Program-made: the position numbers and the translations under genes | Source: Vigna angularis | Taxonomy: Eukaryota > Streptophyta > Magnoliopsida > Fabales > Fabaceae | Length of the DNA: 64,000 bases | Assembly: GCF_016808095.1 (NCBI RefSeq) | Contig: NC_068971.1 | Location: 10,738,501 to 10,802,500, forward strand | Direction of reading: 5' to 3' | Part shown: positions 52,785-63,991 of the stretch, one piece after another | Layout of the letters: each line of letters begins with the position of its first letter | Position numbering within the stretch: the first letter of the stretch is position 1 | Notes under the pieces: model-generated | What the model saw: only the letters and a program-made list of their open reading frames with translations | Database searches by the model: none | What the model was told of the DNA's origin: nothing

Positions 52785-54840
52785 AACCCTGAACAATCTT
52801 TTATTTGCTTTTGTTATCTGCTTTATTTGCCCTTTTTTTTTCGAATTTGTGACTTTGCACTTTCTGTTATATCTGCTTTTTTTTCTTTTTTATGCATTTT
52901 TATTTTATTTATCAAATGATCGTATGAGTGTATTTAAATTGGTATCTTTATTCAAAATCATCTTTCCGACCTTATTGTAAAATCTCTCCGATGATGAAAT
53001 AAAATGGATTTTTATGTTTTTTCCTTTTATTTGGTCATATAAAAAAAAAATTCTAATCGAATAAACCTTTGAAACAAAGAAGAAGAGGATATAAAAAAAA
53101 TTACAATGAAGGAAGATAAGGAAAATTAACTTCGAAAAATGAGAACGAGAGTAAAACTCAAAATTATTTGCATGAAACAACGAAGAAAAGGGCTCAAGAT
53201 AAGCCTTTGATGGAAAACATGATGAAATACACGCTGACACAACTGTAAAGATGGAAAACATGCCTCACAATAAATTGGGGAAAATCTGACACTGCAACTT
53301 TACTCTTGATTAACAAATTTGATGTTTTCGAAAAACATGAGTTTGGTAATTTGCAAGTAAGACAAGTGACTCATGATTTTTTTCTTCAAAATTTTTTTTG
53401 TTTTTTGCAATACCCTTTAAGGACTCGATTTCCAGCACTTGCTTTGAGAACCTTATAGTGAAAGTTCACATTGAAAGTCATGGATGAAGGTGCTATATCG
53501 ATGCGTATAACTCCTCGGAAGTAAGACACTTCACAACATCAAATTCTCTTGTATAATGACTTATGTTTTCCTAAAGCCCAATCCATCAAACTTTAAACAT
53601 CTTGAATCAATTAAAGTTTGGCTTTGCGCTGGAACACCCAACACTTTCGATGAAACCATAAGCCCTGGATCATGGAAGTTTAACAGGTTTCACGAAACCA
53701 GTAGACAAGGCCTTTTCGTAGCAGACTTGGTAGCATCACGCGTAAGTTTCCTCTCCGTCCAAATCTGCTTCTGCAACTCCTCTGAATCAGCTTTTAAAGA
53801 GAAGGGCTCAATAATTGAGTCACACGAGCGTCCAATTTTCTGGACGAGCATCCCAATTCTGGACGAGCGTCCACTTTCTGGACGAACGTCCTCTGCTAGA
53901 CGAGCGTTTCGAGCGTTCTGGACGAGCGTCCACTTTCTGGACGAACGTCCTCTGCTAGACGAGCGTTTCGAGCGTTCTGGACGAGCGTGGACGAGCGTCC
54001 ACTTTCTGGACGAGCGTGGACGAGCGTCCACTTTCTGGACGAGCGTCTACTTTCTGGACGAGCGTCCACTGCGCGCTGAACGAGCGTCGCTATGGAACGA
54101 GTGTGCGCTCGCTATGTGACGAGCGTCCACTCACTTGGCGACGAGCGTCCATGCAACACTTTCAAACTTGGCGCTTCATCCACCTTTTATGGCTTTCACA
54201 ATTTTTCTAGCACCTCAAATTTGTGCCTGACAACCTCAACATTGACTTGGTGAGAAGATTTCAACTCAGGAAGCTTTGTCCTCATCGTGCTCACAATACT
54301 TGGCTTAATAATTTCCCCAAAGGACCATGCAAGTGGTTGTCCCCAGCTTGTTTCCTCTCTCAAATGTGCTCTCCTTGGTCTTTTGTGGGCTTCATGACCC
54401 GAGTCTGCCTCTCACGACGGAGTGTAATACGAGGAAAGACCAATAAGGAGGGAAAATTTGTGCCACTCAAACTCTATTGTGGTTGTGGTGTGTACAAATC
54501 TCCAAGTCATTGTAAGGCGCTTAGGGCCTCTAAGATTAAGCTCATTTGTTCCTTTAGTTGCTGGATATCGACTTTCATTCCTTCTTTTTTGTTCCAAGAT
54601 TTGTGAACTGGTTCGAGTCCTTTAGGGTATCTTAGATGCTTAGCTGTATTTTAGTTTTTTTTTTTTTTTTTTTAAAAAAAATGAAAAGAACACACAACGC
54701 AGTTTAAAATCTCTAGTCAGAAAATTATAAAGCTGTGAAAATAATTGCCCCGGTATAATTTGGAAATTAACACGAAACTGAGTCAATAAGGTGATTCATC
54801 ATTCAGAAGTTCCCAAAATGCGAGACATAGGAATTCTTGG
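52785..54840. other. noncoding interior of the TAT/Ogre-like element between the WOX cassette and ORF1
   Basis: 52785-53260 is still homologous to the flank of the first WOX cassette. 53820-54160 is an array of GGACGAGCGTCCACTTTCT-type words. Open frames at 53556-54119 and 54223-54606 were read, but no family was recognised. Both overlap repeats or lack support. Confidence 0.55.
53820..54160. repeat. GGACGAGCGTCCACTTTCT array
   Basis: About ten copies of a 15-30-bp unit GGACGAGCGTCCA(C)TTTCT with GGACGAACGTCC variants. GGACGAGCGTCC is an imperfect palindrome (GGACG...CGTCC). Confidence 0.9.
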
Positions 54841-56480
54841 TCAACCATCGCAGGCTTTAGTCATCACATTCTTCATTTGTCTGATCAGCTTCTCGCAGTA
54901 ATTGAGGAATGTTTCAATCCCCTTAGGCGGGTTGATGATTGATATTACAGACTCAGCATCAACTAAGAACTTAAGGACGTTTTCAATGGCTCCATTGGCA
55001 AGGGAAGCTAGCTATGAGAGACTTCTCTTCCAATTCTTTTAACTTGTCCTTGTTCAACAACATATTCTTTTTTCATCTGACTCATCAATCTTTTATGTTC
55101 CCTCTTAGCTAAACGCCAACATTCCTTCTAGATTTGTCATTGATGTTTCTATCCACTGCTCATCATTTTGAAATTTCTTCTCACAAATTGGGTAGGGGAA
55201 ATTAATGTGAATTACAACTTGATTGTCTTAACCCTTTCTGCGATTCATTGGCTAAGGGAAACTTTCATTAATAGTTCATGATCTTGAGCCTTTCATTGAA
55301 GCGAACAACATTGCCCCCAATTGTCTTTAACTTGATGGAACATTTCAGCGAAGATTCATTCCTCATATGATCTGCAATGTGGCGAGAGATGCAGGTGTTA
55401 GCGATCCTCTCAGGATACTCAAATTATTTTTTGCGCTACCACAGGATTGCAATTAATACAACACCTAATACCCTTGAGGGGTACATTAGGATACCTCCCG
55501 CAATGATATGTAATCTGTGATCTATGCTCCCAAGGGACACACCATTTAACTTGTTCTTCATTTAAACTTGCACAAAGTTGCGCCCATTCATTTACTCTTT
55601 TCACATGTGGTTCACAAGGAACAGCCTAAGACAAGCGCAAAAGTGCCTAAAAGTCACTTCTTTTTCCAATGGTGACCCATGTTCACCTGACTGAGTACCT
55701 GTGATGGACTTTTTGTACAAAATCCAATTTTCTCTCGGGTAATCGTTTACAATGTCCTTGTAATCGATTACATACTACAATAATTTGTCCATGGGGTACA
55801 GGGAATTTAAGGCGTCTCCAGTCTCACAGGAAATGAACCACAAATAAAACACTGGTAGACAACATAACATCTTTTCCCCTTTATGTTCGTAACAACGATT
55901 AAGGGTCCCATAAACTTCAGCCAGGATGGCACTGACTAGATTCTCACAGCGCTCTTTGTCTCCCACAAATGCATTCATAGCGGCATAATCGACGAGGTTT
56001 TTGAAATTTAGGAGAAAGCATGACACCATAGAGGAGAAGAGCTAATACATCCGTAAACATTTCCCAATTTTCCTCTTAAGCCAAACGATGTAGGTATTCC
56101 CATAAGTATCTTTGAGGAAGGCCCCTCACTTTTCCCTTGATTGTGAACTCGCTTTCTAACTTCATTGGGTGTACTTTCCTGATCCTCGCTAACTGTAAGA
56201 CAGGGATATACTGCTCAAGGTAGTTGTATGTAGCTTTTTCCTCGAGAGGTATATTTAAGACATCCTCGAATTCTTCCACTGTTGGCACTAGTTGGAAATC
56301 TTGGAAAGTGAAGCACCTTAGAGGTGGATCAAAGTACTGGGCTAAAATAGGAATTGCTGATGTTTGGACCTCCACCTCTAACAGACTCAACAAATTCGTA
56401 TACCCCACCAATATTATCCTCCTTTACTCTACGTGCATCTTTTCGTCAAAATGTATGAACTCGAATACCTCTTGACTCAA
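54841..56480 (-). pseudogene. degenerate ORF1 (DUF7745-like) of the TAT/Ogre-like element
   Basis: Pieces of one protein lie in order on the minus strand. The first is VFEFIHFDEKMH then, after a TAA, LLSLLEVEVQT and YFDPPLRCFTFQDFQLVPT (56411-56076). The second has NAFVGDKERCENLVSAILAE (56029-55775). The third has WCVPWEHRSQ and GRYPNVPLKGIRCCINCNP (55604-55419). The last is VLKFLVDAESVISIINPPKG and LNYCEKLIRQMKN, ending in TGA at 54841-54843. These match a plant protein family I recall upstream of gag in Ogre/TAT elements and in related plant-mobile-domain proteins. Stops and frame breaks separate the pieces. It lies directly after the PBS in element orientation. TAATCGATTA-type sequence at 55735-55772 interrupts it. 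Confidence 0.65.
55735..55772. repeat. TAATCGATTA palindrome pair inside ORF1 remnant
   Basis: TAATCGTTTACA and TAATCGATTACA separated by a short spacer, with flanking CTCGGGTAATCG and CCTTGTAATCGATTAC. The pair is the reverse complement of the unit repeated in the MULE at 3592-3630 and 4296-4335. Confidence 0.8.
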
Positions 56481-56499
56481 AATTCCATGTTAATTCCCA

Positions 56500-57237
56500 T
56501 CTTTAGCTTAAGGGCCTTAATCACAACTTTATAATTTTTGACTAGAATCCACAAAATGTGACAAGACTATAAAAAAACAACATAAGCTAAGAAAGAAGGA
56601 AAAAGTAAGAAGAAAAAAAAATGGATAAAGAGGAATGTACAAGGTGCGTGATTTTTATTAAGCGAACATGAGGGTTATAGGAAAACATATTTCTCCCTTT
56701 TGTGCCTTATCAAAGGTTGGATGACTGAAGTTCTAAGGCCAAATATATGCACTCACAAGGATAGCTTCCTAATGCTTAAGTCAGGCCACCAGAGCTATGG
56801 CTCTTTTCACTGTTTCTCCACAACAGTCAGAGTAATCAACTAGATGTGGAGACACAAATGAAAAGAACAGACTCTGGCTGGGGTTCTCACGATAGCCAAA
56901 CAGGAAGTACATCCCAGAGTGACACCGCTACACAACCCCTCTATTTCTAAGTTGCCTCAGACCCGGGTATAGGGCCCCACTCATGATATGCATATGATGT
57001 GTGTGTGTGAAGGGAGAATGCAACTGTACACCCCAAACCCTCACCTGCAAAACAACCAGAAAAATCCCAGGCAGATATAACATGTTTCCTACCCTAGGGT
57101 TCAATATAATCAAAACAAACACACATACAATTATGACAAAAATCAAACAAAGATAAAGAAAAAGAAAGGGAAGAAAAACACAAAGAAAAACCACATTGAA
57201 TTCGCACATCTAATTAAATGGCCTGACTCTCTCACTC
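56500..57237. other. leader region of the TAT/Ogre-like element
   Basis: Noncoding as read, between ORF1 remnants and the PBS. No conserved domain was seen. The 93-codon open frame at 56928-57209 is hydrophobic but unrecognised. Confidence 0.5.
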
Positions 57238-57255
57238 TCCCTAGTGGAGTCGCCA
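57238..57255 (-). other. primer binding site of the TAT/Ogre-like element, tRNA-Arg type
   Basis: TGGCGACTCCACTAGGGA on the minus strand lies two bases inside the 5' LTR. It is one or two bases away from the Arg-type PBS (TGGCGACTCCGCTGGGGA) known from Ogre elements. Confidence 0.8.
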
Positions 57256-57884
57256 TCTGTCGTGACAGGAATCGCGACGGGACGACGATCCATTAAAAAT
57301 AATATTATTATATTGAAAAGAGATTTTGGAGTCGCCACCATAGTTTATTCTGGAAAACTACGGAAAAACCATAAAATGATAAGGCATGGTCAAATAGAAC
57401 TAGATTCTTGGTTCGGGAGTCGGTTACGTGTAGGGAAGGTATTAGCACCCTACAACGCCTGCCCTAAGGCAGTACCTTTAACTAAATGCGCGAAGGTGGA
57501 TGTGGTTTTCAAAGTGTTTAACTTTCCCTTAAAATAAAACTCGAAAGAAACAAACAATATTTTTTAGCTTTTTTGGGCCCGACAAGGATTGACCTTGCTC
57601 CTACGTATTCTCATTCAAAATGAGAAATCAGGGTTACGTAGTTCTTTTGAAAACTGTTTGAGATGTTTGTTTGGAAATTTGTTTGAGAACTTGTTATGGA
57701 TAATTTGGATTTTTGGGAGAATGAGCCTGACAAGGACTGGCCTTGCTCCTACGTATCTCCACTTTTGATGGAGAATCAAGGATCACGTAGTTCTGCGGGC
57801 GATATTGTTTGTAGTTTTGAAATGGGCATGTTTTTTAGTTTTTGAAGATTTTATATTTTTTTGGTATTTTTTATTTAGGAGAAT

Positions 57885-58300
57885 GAAAAGGTTTTTAGCA
57901 CAAGGACGATGCGTGCGATCACACATGTGCCTAAACCTTTAAAACATATTTTTGTAATTTTATTTAAAAGAGAGAAAAGGTTTTTAGCACAAGGACGATG
58001 CGTGCGATCACACATGTGCTTAAACCTTTGAAACGTATTTTTGACATTTTTTGAAGAAAGAGAAAAGGTTTTTGGCACAAGGACGATGCGTGCGATCACA
58101 CATGTGCCTAAACCTTTAAAACGTATTTTTGGGATTTTGAAGAAAAAGAAAAGGTTTTTGGCACAAGGACGATGCGTGCGATCACACATGTGCCTAAACC
58201 TTTAAAACATATTTTTTGGTATTTTTTAAGAAAGAGAAAAGGTTTTTGGCACAAGGACGATGCGTGCGATCACACATGTGCCTAAACCTTTAAAATGTAT
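57885..58300. repeat. five-unit hairpin array in the right TAT LTR
   Basis: The counterpart of 35545-35960, with the same five units and the same unit-to-unit variants (TTTTTAGCAC in the first two, TTTTTGGCAC in the rest). Confidence 0.9.
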
Positions 58301-60584
58301 TTTTTGTGATTTTTGAAGAAAGATTATTATTATTATTTTATTTATTTATTTTTGTGATTTTTATTCATTATAAAAAAAAGTGAGTGTGTGTAGTGTTTGA
58401 CAAATAAACAAGACAAATACAGTACAGAGGGATGGGGGTTATTTTACAAGGGGATTAATGATCAAACAAAAAAAAAAAAACTAAAGCATAAAAAATAAAA
58501 CAAGAGAAAATTAACAAAATTAAAGGGTACAGAGATAAAACCAGGAGTGACGAGTGAAATTGAAACTCTTTGTTTGGGTCAAAAATCCCCTCCTTTTTGT
58601 CTTTGTATCCGCCAAGGGTGTCAAGATGAAATTTGGAGGTGTCATTGAATATTTGCTTATCAGGTCCAGTTCCCTTTATTTTTGTTTGCAGTATGAGTTT
58701 AGGCCCAAGTTGAAGGGGTGCAAATCATGAAACAAAGGCTGCGGAAAAAGTTCTCCTTCTTTTTTTCTTTTTTTTTTTGTTTATTTAGAAACCAAAACGG
58801 GCTCAAAGCCCAAACTCTCTCTTTCAGGGTTCTGCCTCCACCACTTCATTTGCTTTCATTTGCTCCCACTCAAAATGGAGAGACCCTTCCCCAGAGCAAA
58901 GAAGAATGGCGCCTGCCGCATACCCCACCACATCCTTTGCCGAATCAACCACGTCGGCCACCGCAAACCGAGACTCAGGATGGCGCCGATTGCCGTCAAG
59001 GTCGTCGCTAGCGGCTGCTCCTCCCTCTCTTCTTCTCGCACGACCCTGATCCGTTAAAGATATACATGGCCAACGCCGGTAATCACCTTGACTCCACCAC
59101 CGCCAGCGTTGCTTCAGATCCGGCCACTACTGGTGCCTCCGTGGTTCGACTCTGCTCGCGCCGGTGTAACTCCCATCCACCGTTGCCGGTGAACACCACT
59201 CCTCTCTCTCCTCCCTTCTCTTCTTCACATCATTTATTGATTAATTTAGTGTTGAGAAACTCGTGCTCCATCAATGTTTGATCTACTGGGATAAGGAACA
59301 ACGGGTACGTGTTGTGTTTGAAAGAGTATGAGTATATTAGTTGGCAGGTTTGGGGTTCCACAAAGAGAGCACTGGTCCCTAATTGTTGAAAGTCGTGAGG
59401 TATGGTTTGGGTTCACTGGAATTCTCGATGGTTGGTGGATGGATAATGGTTATTGCTGAAGGTGAGGAGTTGGGTGTGATAGGGAAGTTTGGTTGATGGG
59501 TGAAGCTGACAAGATAATGGTTGATGATTGGGCGAATGACGATGAAGGTTGGGGAAATGACGGGTCTTGTGATATGGATGGAGGGTACTGTCTGTGTATA
59601 TGGAGGATGAAAGGAATGAAGATGATGGACTGTGTTGGTGGTTTTGGTTCAAAGATGAATATGGAAAAGAGAGGGATGAAGACGAAGGTGATGGCCCTGA
59701 GTGAATATGGAGGATGGGTATTTAGCCGTGAAATGGTATAAGGGTGAAGAAAGATGGCCAGAGATGAAAGATAAGCTTGCTGGCTAGGATGGTGATGGGT
59801 GAAGTAACTAGCGTCCAGCTCCGTTCCCCTGATGAGTGAAGAAGAAACAATTTTTATAAAAAAAAAAACTTCAAAACCCGTGAGCCTCTCCTCCTATTCA
59901 GAAATAATCCGTGAGTACACATTCCATTGCATGCTGAGCAACAGTCCTTGGGCGTGAGAAAATAGGGTAAGGGCCCCTCCATCTTGTCTTCATCTTCATA
60001 CTGTGGGTATCCTTCTGTGCGTGTGGTATGCTGGATGGTGATGGGTTTGTCCGTGGGTGCGTGGTGATCCAGTGAGAAAAATGGGGATGAATCTGATGAA
60101 TTCTAGAACAGAAAGGGTGGAAATCTGAGAGGGGCTGGTCGATGGACGAAATTGAAAAGGACGAGAGTAGATACTGCCTTGTATTTTCATTCCTAAATGA
60201 GTTACAAGAAACTGAAAATGAAAGAAATCTTGAATCTGGAAAGAGTGTTACAGGTTCAAAAAAACATTGGTTTATTGGTTTCGAATGGGTACTTGATGGA
60301 TGGAACAAAAGGATGGAAAGGTGATGAAGCAACGGAGGATAGCACGAATTGCTCATTGAGAGGATAAAGAGGTGTTGGAGATGAAGGCCGTGAGGATAGG
60401 TTGAAGATGAATCCTGGAGGTGGTACCAGGCTGAGGATAACGATGAGCTCTCGGGAAGAGATAGATGTTGGAGGTGGTGTTCGAGATGAATATCCCGAGG
60501 TTGGAAAATGAGGATGATGATCTGGAGATAGTGCTGTTCTTTTTTCTTTTTGCATTGGGGTTGAGCGGTACCTAAAGGGGTGAG

Positions 60585-61020
60585 GTGGACGAGCGCTCAA
60601 GACGAGCGTTGTCTGAGGGGTGAGGTGGACGAGCGCTCAGAATGAGCGTTGAGAAGGGGTGTTGTGAACGAGCGCTCAGGACGAGCGCTCTGGACGAATG
60701 GTAGAAGAGAAATAGGACGAACGTTCTCGCAACAAGAGAACGAACGCTCAAAGAACTCAGGACGAGCACTCAGAGGGTTGAGGTGGACGAGCGCTCAGGA
60801 CGAGCGCTCGAAAATCGGGGACGAGCGCTCAGGACGAAAGGTAGAAGAGAAAGGACGAACGTTCTCGCAGCAGGGGAACGAGCGCTCAGGATAGCGCTTA
60901 GGGCGAGCTCCCAGGTGAGCGCTCTGTACGAGCGCCCAGGACCAGCGCTCTGTACGAGCGCTTAGGACGAACGCTCTGTACGAGCGCTCAGGACGAGCGC
61001 TCTGAGCGTTGTCAACGAGC
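60585..61020. repeat. GACGAGCGCTC array, right TAT LTR
   Basis: The counterpart of 43775-44210 with nearly identical spacing and the same interrupting ACGTTCTCGCA words. Confidence 0.9.
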
Positions 61021-61317
61021 CACTTCTTTTTTCTTTTATTTTTTTATAAATTTTTTTTTTTGTATTTTTCTATTTTTGTATTTTGTATAATTTTGATTTT
61101 TATAAAATTGAAAACTAAAGTAAAATAAAGTTAATAAAAATAAAAATATGAAATAAAGATAAAATTAAGACAGAAAAGACTTAATATACTTTTTATTTGA
61201 TTTTTAGTCCTAAAAATGATGATGAAAATAAAAATGAAAACAAAGAGAAAAGATACACATTCTGACACACAATTTTTTATTTTATTTAACGTACCCGGAC
61301 AAAATTGGGTGTTGACA

Positions 61318-61401
61318 TCTACCAATAAAAATTCATGCATCCTTTCTTTGGCATTCAAAAGAAAATATAGTTCTTTCATCTTTGCATTCATAACATACAT
61401 A
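61318..61401 (-). mobile_element. continuation of the reverse-strand Tekay-type LTR
   Basis: It starts with the second TCTAC TSD copy and should be the continuation of 33517-34937. It is short, and is cut off by the CACTA-type terminus at 61402. Confidence 0.5.
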
Positions 61402-61640
61402 CACTAGTAAAAAATCGTATTTTTAACTCGCACATTACGCTTTGGTTTTTCTAGAATCGAAGCATATCAAAACGCGGTGGCGGTCTCGTAATTTTTAAAA
61501 CACTATATGTCTCGGTTGTTAAGCAACATGTGTCTAAAGAGAATACTGCCTCGGTTGACAGGGTGAACTAAGGCATAAACCTCACGTGGCAAAGATACTG
61601 CCTCGGTTAGCAGATGGATCGAGGCATATAAGCCTTTCTA
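61402..61640 (+). mobile_element. CACTA-type transposon terminus
   Basis: It begins CACTAGTAAAAAATCG, the hallmark terminal word of plant CACTA (En/Spm) elements. Subterminal repeats around TGCCTCGGTT (61546-61600) and CTCGGTTGTTAAG follow. The opposite terminus (CTAGTG) was not found before 64000, so the element's extent is unknown. Confidence 0.6.
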
Positions 61641-62690
61641 TTGGGCTTGGACCGTGGGAGCTTAAAGCCAGGAAAACCTAGCCTCTGGGTAGCGAAAGAC
61701 GAAACTTTTCCCCAAATGCCTCTTCTCTTCTCCTCTGCACGCGAGTCTCCCTCATTCTCTCAAGCTTCACCCGCACCCGCCATAACTTCGTTGTCCTCAG
61801 CTTCACAGATCCACCATCACAGAACCTTCACCATAAGTCAGATCCACCATTTTACCTTTCCTTCATTCTCACTTATTGAAATCGAGTTCTAGCCATTTAC
61901 ACGGTTTAAATCTTCGTTTCCAGCTTTTTCCACCATTTAATTGGACCATTTCACCGATTAAACCACCATACAACCCCGATCTTTAACCTTCACCGAACAA
62001 TCCTTCAGATCTAGGGTTTGCTTGTTCCTTTTCCTCTTCAACACTGAAACCTAGAGTTTATAGATCTGTGTGCTTCTTCCGCTGCCTCATCTTCTCCAAC
62101 CACGCGTTCAACTCCACTTCTCGGATTCTTATCTAATCTGCCATGACCAGGGGATCATCATCTCCTATTCTCCTTTTTCTCGACGATGCTGCGATGGTGG
62201 TGAGAGGGCGCGACGGTGCGACGAGAGAGCAGAGATGGTGCTGCGATGGCGGTGAGAGCGTAGCGACGGTGCGGCGAGGGCCTAGCCGGTGGATATGCGT
62301 TTCTCTTCCTTGGATTTTGGTTCTGTTTCTCTGCAGGTGGATGACGAAATGGATAGTGTTTACTGTTTGGATTCGCCTCTTGAATTGGGGGTTCTGCTTC
62401 TTAGTTTTCTCTGCGACTTCTGATTGCTCACTGGGAAAGGTCTTGGGGTGGATGCTGATGATTGGGGTTGAAAATCTGGGTTGTTAGTATCGGTTGGAGT
62501 TTGCCTGGAAAGAAATTGTGGTTTGAGCGAAGGTTTCTTATCACAGCTTCTGGAGATTCTTTTGTTTGAGCGAAGGTTTGCTTCTGGAGAATGTATGGGC
62601 TAAAAGATTCTTTGCAACCAATGCCTGTAGATGGTGATACATGGTCTGTCATGCAGAGTTGGGCTCCAGGTATAAACTAAGTTCATTTCA
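61640..62690 (+). other. gene-like sequence inside or beside the CACTA element
   Basis: A CT-rich 5'UTR-like stretch with AGGGTTT (62014) and short open frames. A 26-codon open segment, MYGLKDSLQPMPVDGDTWSV followed by MQSWAP (62591-62668), ends at a plausible donor CCAG|GTATAA (GT at 62670). The family is not recognised. It may be a captured host-gene fragment, as CACTA elements often carry. No continuous gene model could be built. Confidence 0.35.
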
Positions 62691-63480
62691 CAATTGATCT
62701 CTTTGCAACTTGTTTGAAAGTTAAATAACTGATGTAAACCACAATTGTGTAGAATGTTTGTGGATGCAATGATGCACAAATGTATGATTGCAATGGATGC
62801 AATGGAGTTAAATATTCAACAGGACATTATTCTTTAAGTTAAATACTCAACAACAATCCACACTTTCATACACTTGTTATGCAATTCATGTACTTCTACA
62901 CATATGCATGCATTAAAGTCACACAATAAAAACTATACGAGCTCACTCCCCAAAAGTCTCAAAATTTTAAATAAATAAAATTTTAAACTTTAAAAATATA
63001 AAAGTTTTAAAATTTAGGCTTAATAAGTTATTTCGTCCCCAAGTTAAGAGCTGAGTTTCCGTTTAGTACCCGGTTTTAAAAATGCTTCTATTTCATCCCA
63101 AAGTAGTATAAGTTGTATCAATTAGGTCCCTTCCGTTAAATTCACATAAACGGAGTTAACTCCAGGTGACGAATCTGCACTTTTTCTTTTCTCTCCTCTG
63201 GATTTCCTGCAATATTCCATCTTTTTCTCTTTCTTTTCTTCCTCACTTTTTTTGTACTCCTCTGCACTCACAAACCCATCTCCAACCCTCTGATTCATGC
63301 CAACAACCACCTTCATCTCTCCCACCATCACCTCCCTGTTCACGTGTTGCTCTGCATGCAGTGGCCATTCAACCATCGACACCCCCGCCACCACCCCTTC
63401 CAACATTCATATAACAAATAAGTTGAAACCACATTTGATGAGGGAGAATGGGGGACCAAATCTATAGCTGATTCCATCAT
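62690..63480. other. intergenic sequence with a dispersed repeat end
   Basis: AT-rich to about 63000. 63005-63170 is a repeat end related in inverse orientation to 1590-1790 (GTCCCTTCCGTTAAATTCAC, ACGGAGTTAACTCC). CT-rich sequence follows to 63480. No gene is supported. Confidence 0.5.
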
Positions 63481-63484
63481 TTGA

Positions 63485-63558
63485 TATAAAGCAGCAAGCA
63501 AGAAACTGGGAAGAGAAGAGAAGAGAAGAAAAGAGAAGAGAAGAAAAGAGAAGAGAAG
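63485..63558 (+). promoter_or_regulatory. TATA-like box and GA-rich leader of the AlkB-type gene
   Basis: TATAAA at 63485-63490 lies 83 bp before the ATG. A (GAAGA/GAGAA)n polypurine run covers 63511-63558, the kind of GA-rich leader bound by plant GAGA-binding (BPC) proteins. Confidence 0.5.
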
Positions 63559-63572
63559 TGGAAGCAAGAGAG

Positions 63573-63991
63573 ATGAGGGAAGAGGAGGAGGAGAAGGCAG
63601 TGTTGGAAGAAATCTTCGGGTCTATGGTTGTGTCCCAATTTCCTCTCTCCACGCCACCAATCCCGCATACTCGCATCCCTCCAATCCCAAAACTGGTTCC
63701 CCTCTCCCTTCATCAACCAGGCCATGCGCTTCGGCCTCCAACACCTCCCTTCTTGGGGCCTTCCTCTGGCCCACTCCATTTGCCGCTCCATCCGCCTCCA
63801 GGCCAATAACCCACCTCCCTTCCTGCCCCACATCCTTCCCAGAGAACCCCTCTTTGACCAGATGATCGCCAACATCTACCAGCCCAGCCAAGGCATCTGC
63901 GCCCACGTCGACCTCCTCCGCTTCGACGACGACATTGCCATCCTCTCCTTCGAGTCAGACTGCGTCATGCACTTCACCGGCCTCCAAGACG
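63573..63991 (+). CDS. AlkB-type 2OG-Fe(II) oxygenase, first exon (partial, frame break near the start)
   Basis: The product would be an AlkB-homologue dioxygenase that oxidatively removes alkyl groups from nucleic acids or tRNA. The frame from about 63620 reads GLWLCPNFLSP, QNWFPSPFINQAMRFG, PLFDQMIANIYQPSQGICAH and HVDLLRFDDDIAILSFES. It includes the iron-binding H-x-D (His codon at 63904). Similarity is to plant ALKBH8-like proteins. The exon ends at CAAGACG|GTAAGAT (GT at 63992-63993) and the rest lies beyond the window. The only suitable ATG (63573, MREEEEEKAVLEEIFG) is in a different frame. The catalytic frame has a TGA at 63574 and no Met before the conserved part, so a +1 shift around 63615-63630 is needed. 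Either the sequence has an error, the gene is broken, or translation starts elsewhere. Confidence 0.65.

Larger units (their letters stand above)
34938..61317 (-). mobile_element. TAT/Ogre-like LTR retroelement, 26.4 kb, pol-less
   Basis: A 5-bp TSD TCTAC (34933-34937 and 61318-61322) flanks LTRs that begin TGTCGTGACAGG and end GGTGTTGACA. The right LTR is 4060 bp. The left is 9570 bp because of a nested 5.5-kb insertion, and about 4049 bp without it. An Arg-type PBS next to the right LTR and a polypurine tract next to the left fix the minus orientation. The PBS type, the DUF7745-like ORF after it, and the tandem-repeat-rich long 3' region match what I know of the TAT/Ogre lineage. No gag, protease, RT or integrase was seen in the 12.75-kb interior, so it is non-autonomous. 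The interior holds a plus-strand (antisense) WOX-like gene. Confidence 0.85.
57258..61317 (-). repeat. 5' LTR of the TAT/Ogre-like element, 4060 bp
   Basis: The uninterrupted copy, TGTCGTGACAGG...GGTGTTGACA. It preserves the pre-insertion sequence GAAAAGAGAGGGATGAAG at about 59665, which proves where the nested element entered the other LTR. Confidence 0.9.

Noticed and set aside
53556..54606. Two plus-strand open frames (187 and 127 codons)
   Set aside because: The first is half made of the GGACGAGCGTCC array; the second has no recognisable family or splice support.
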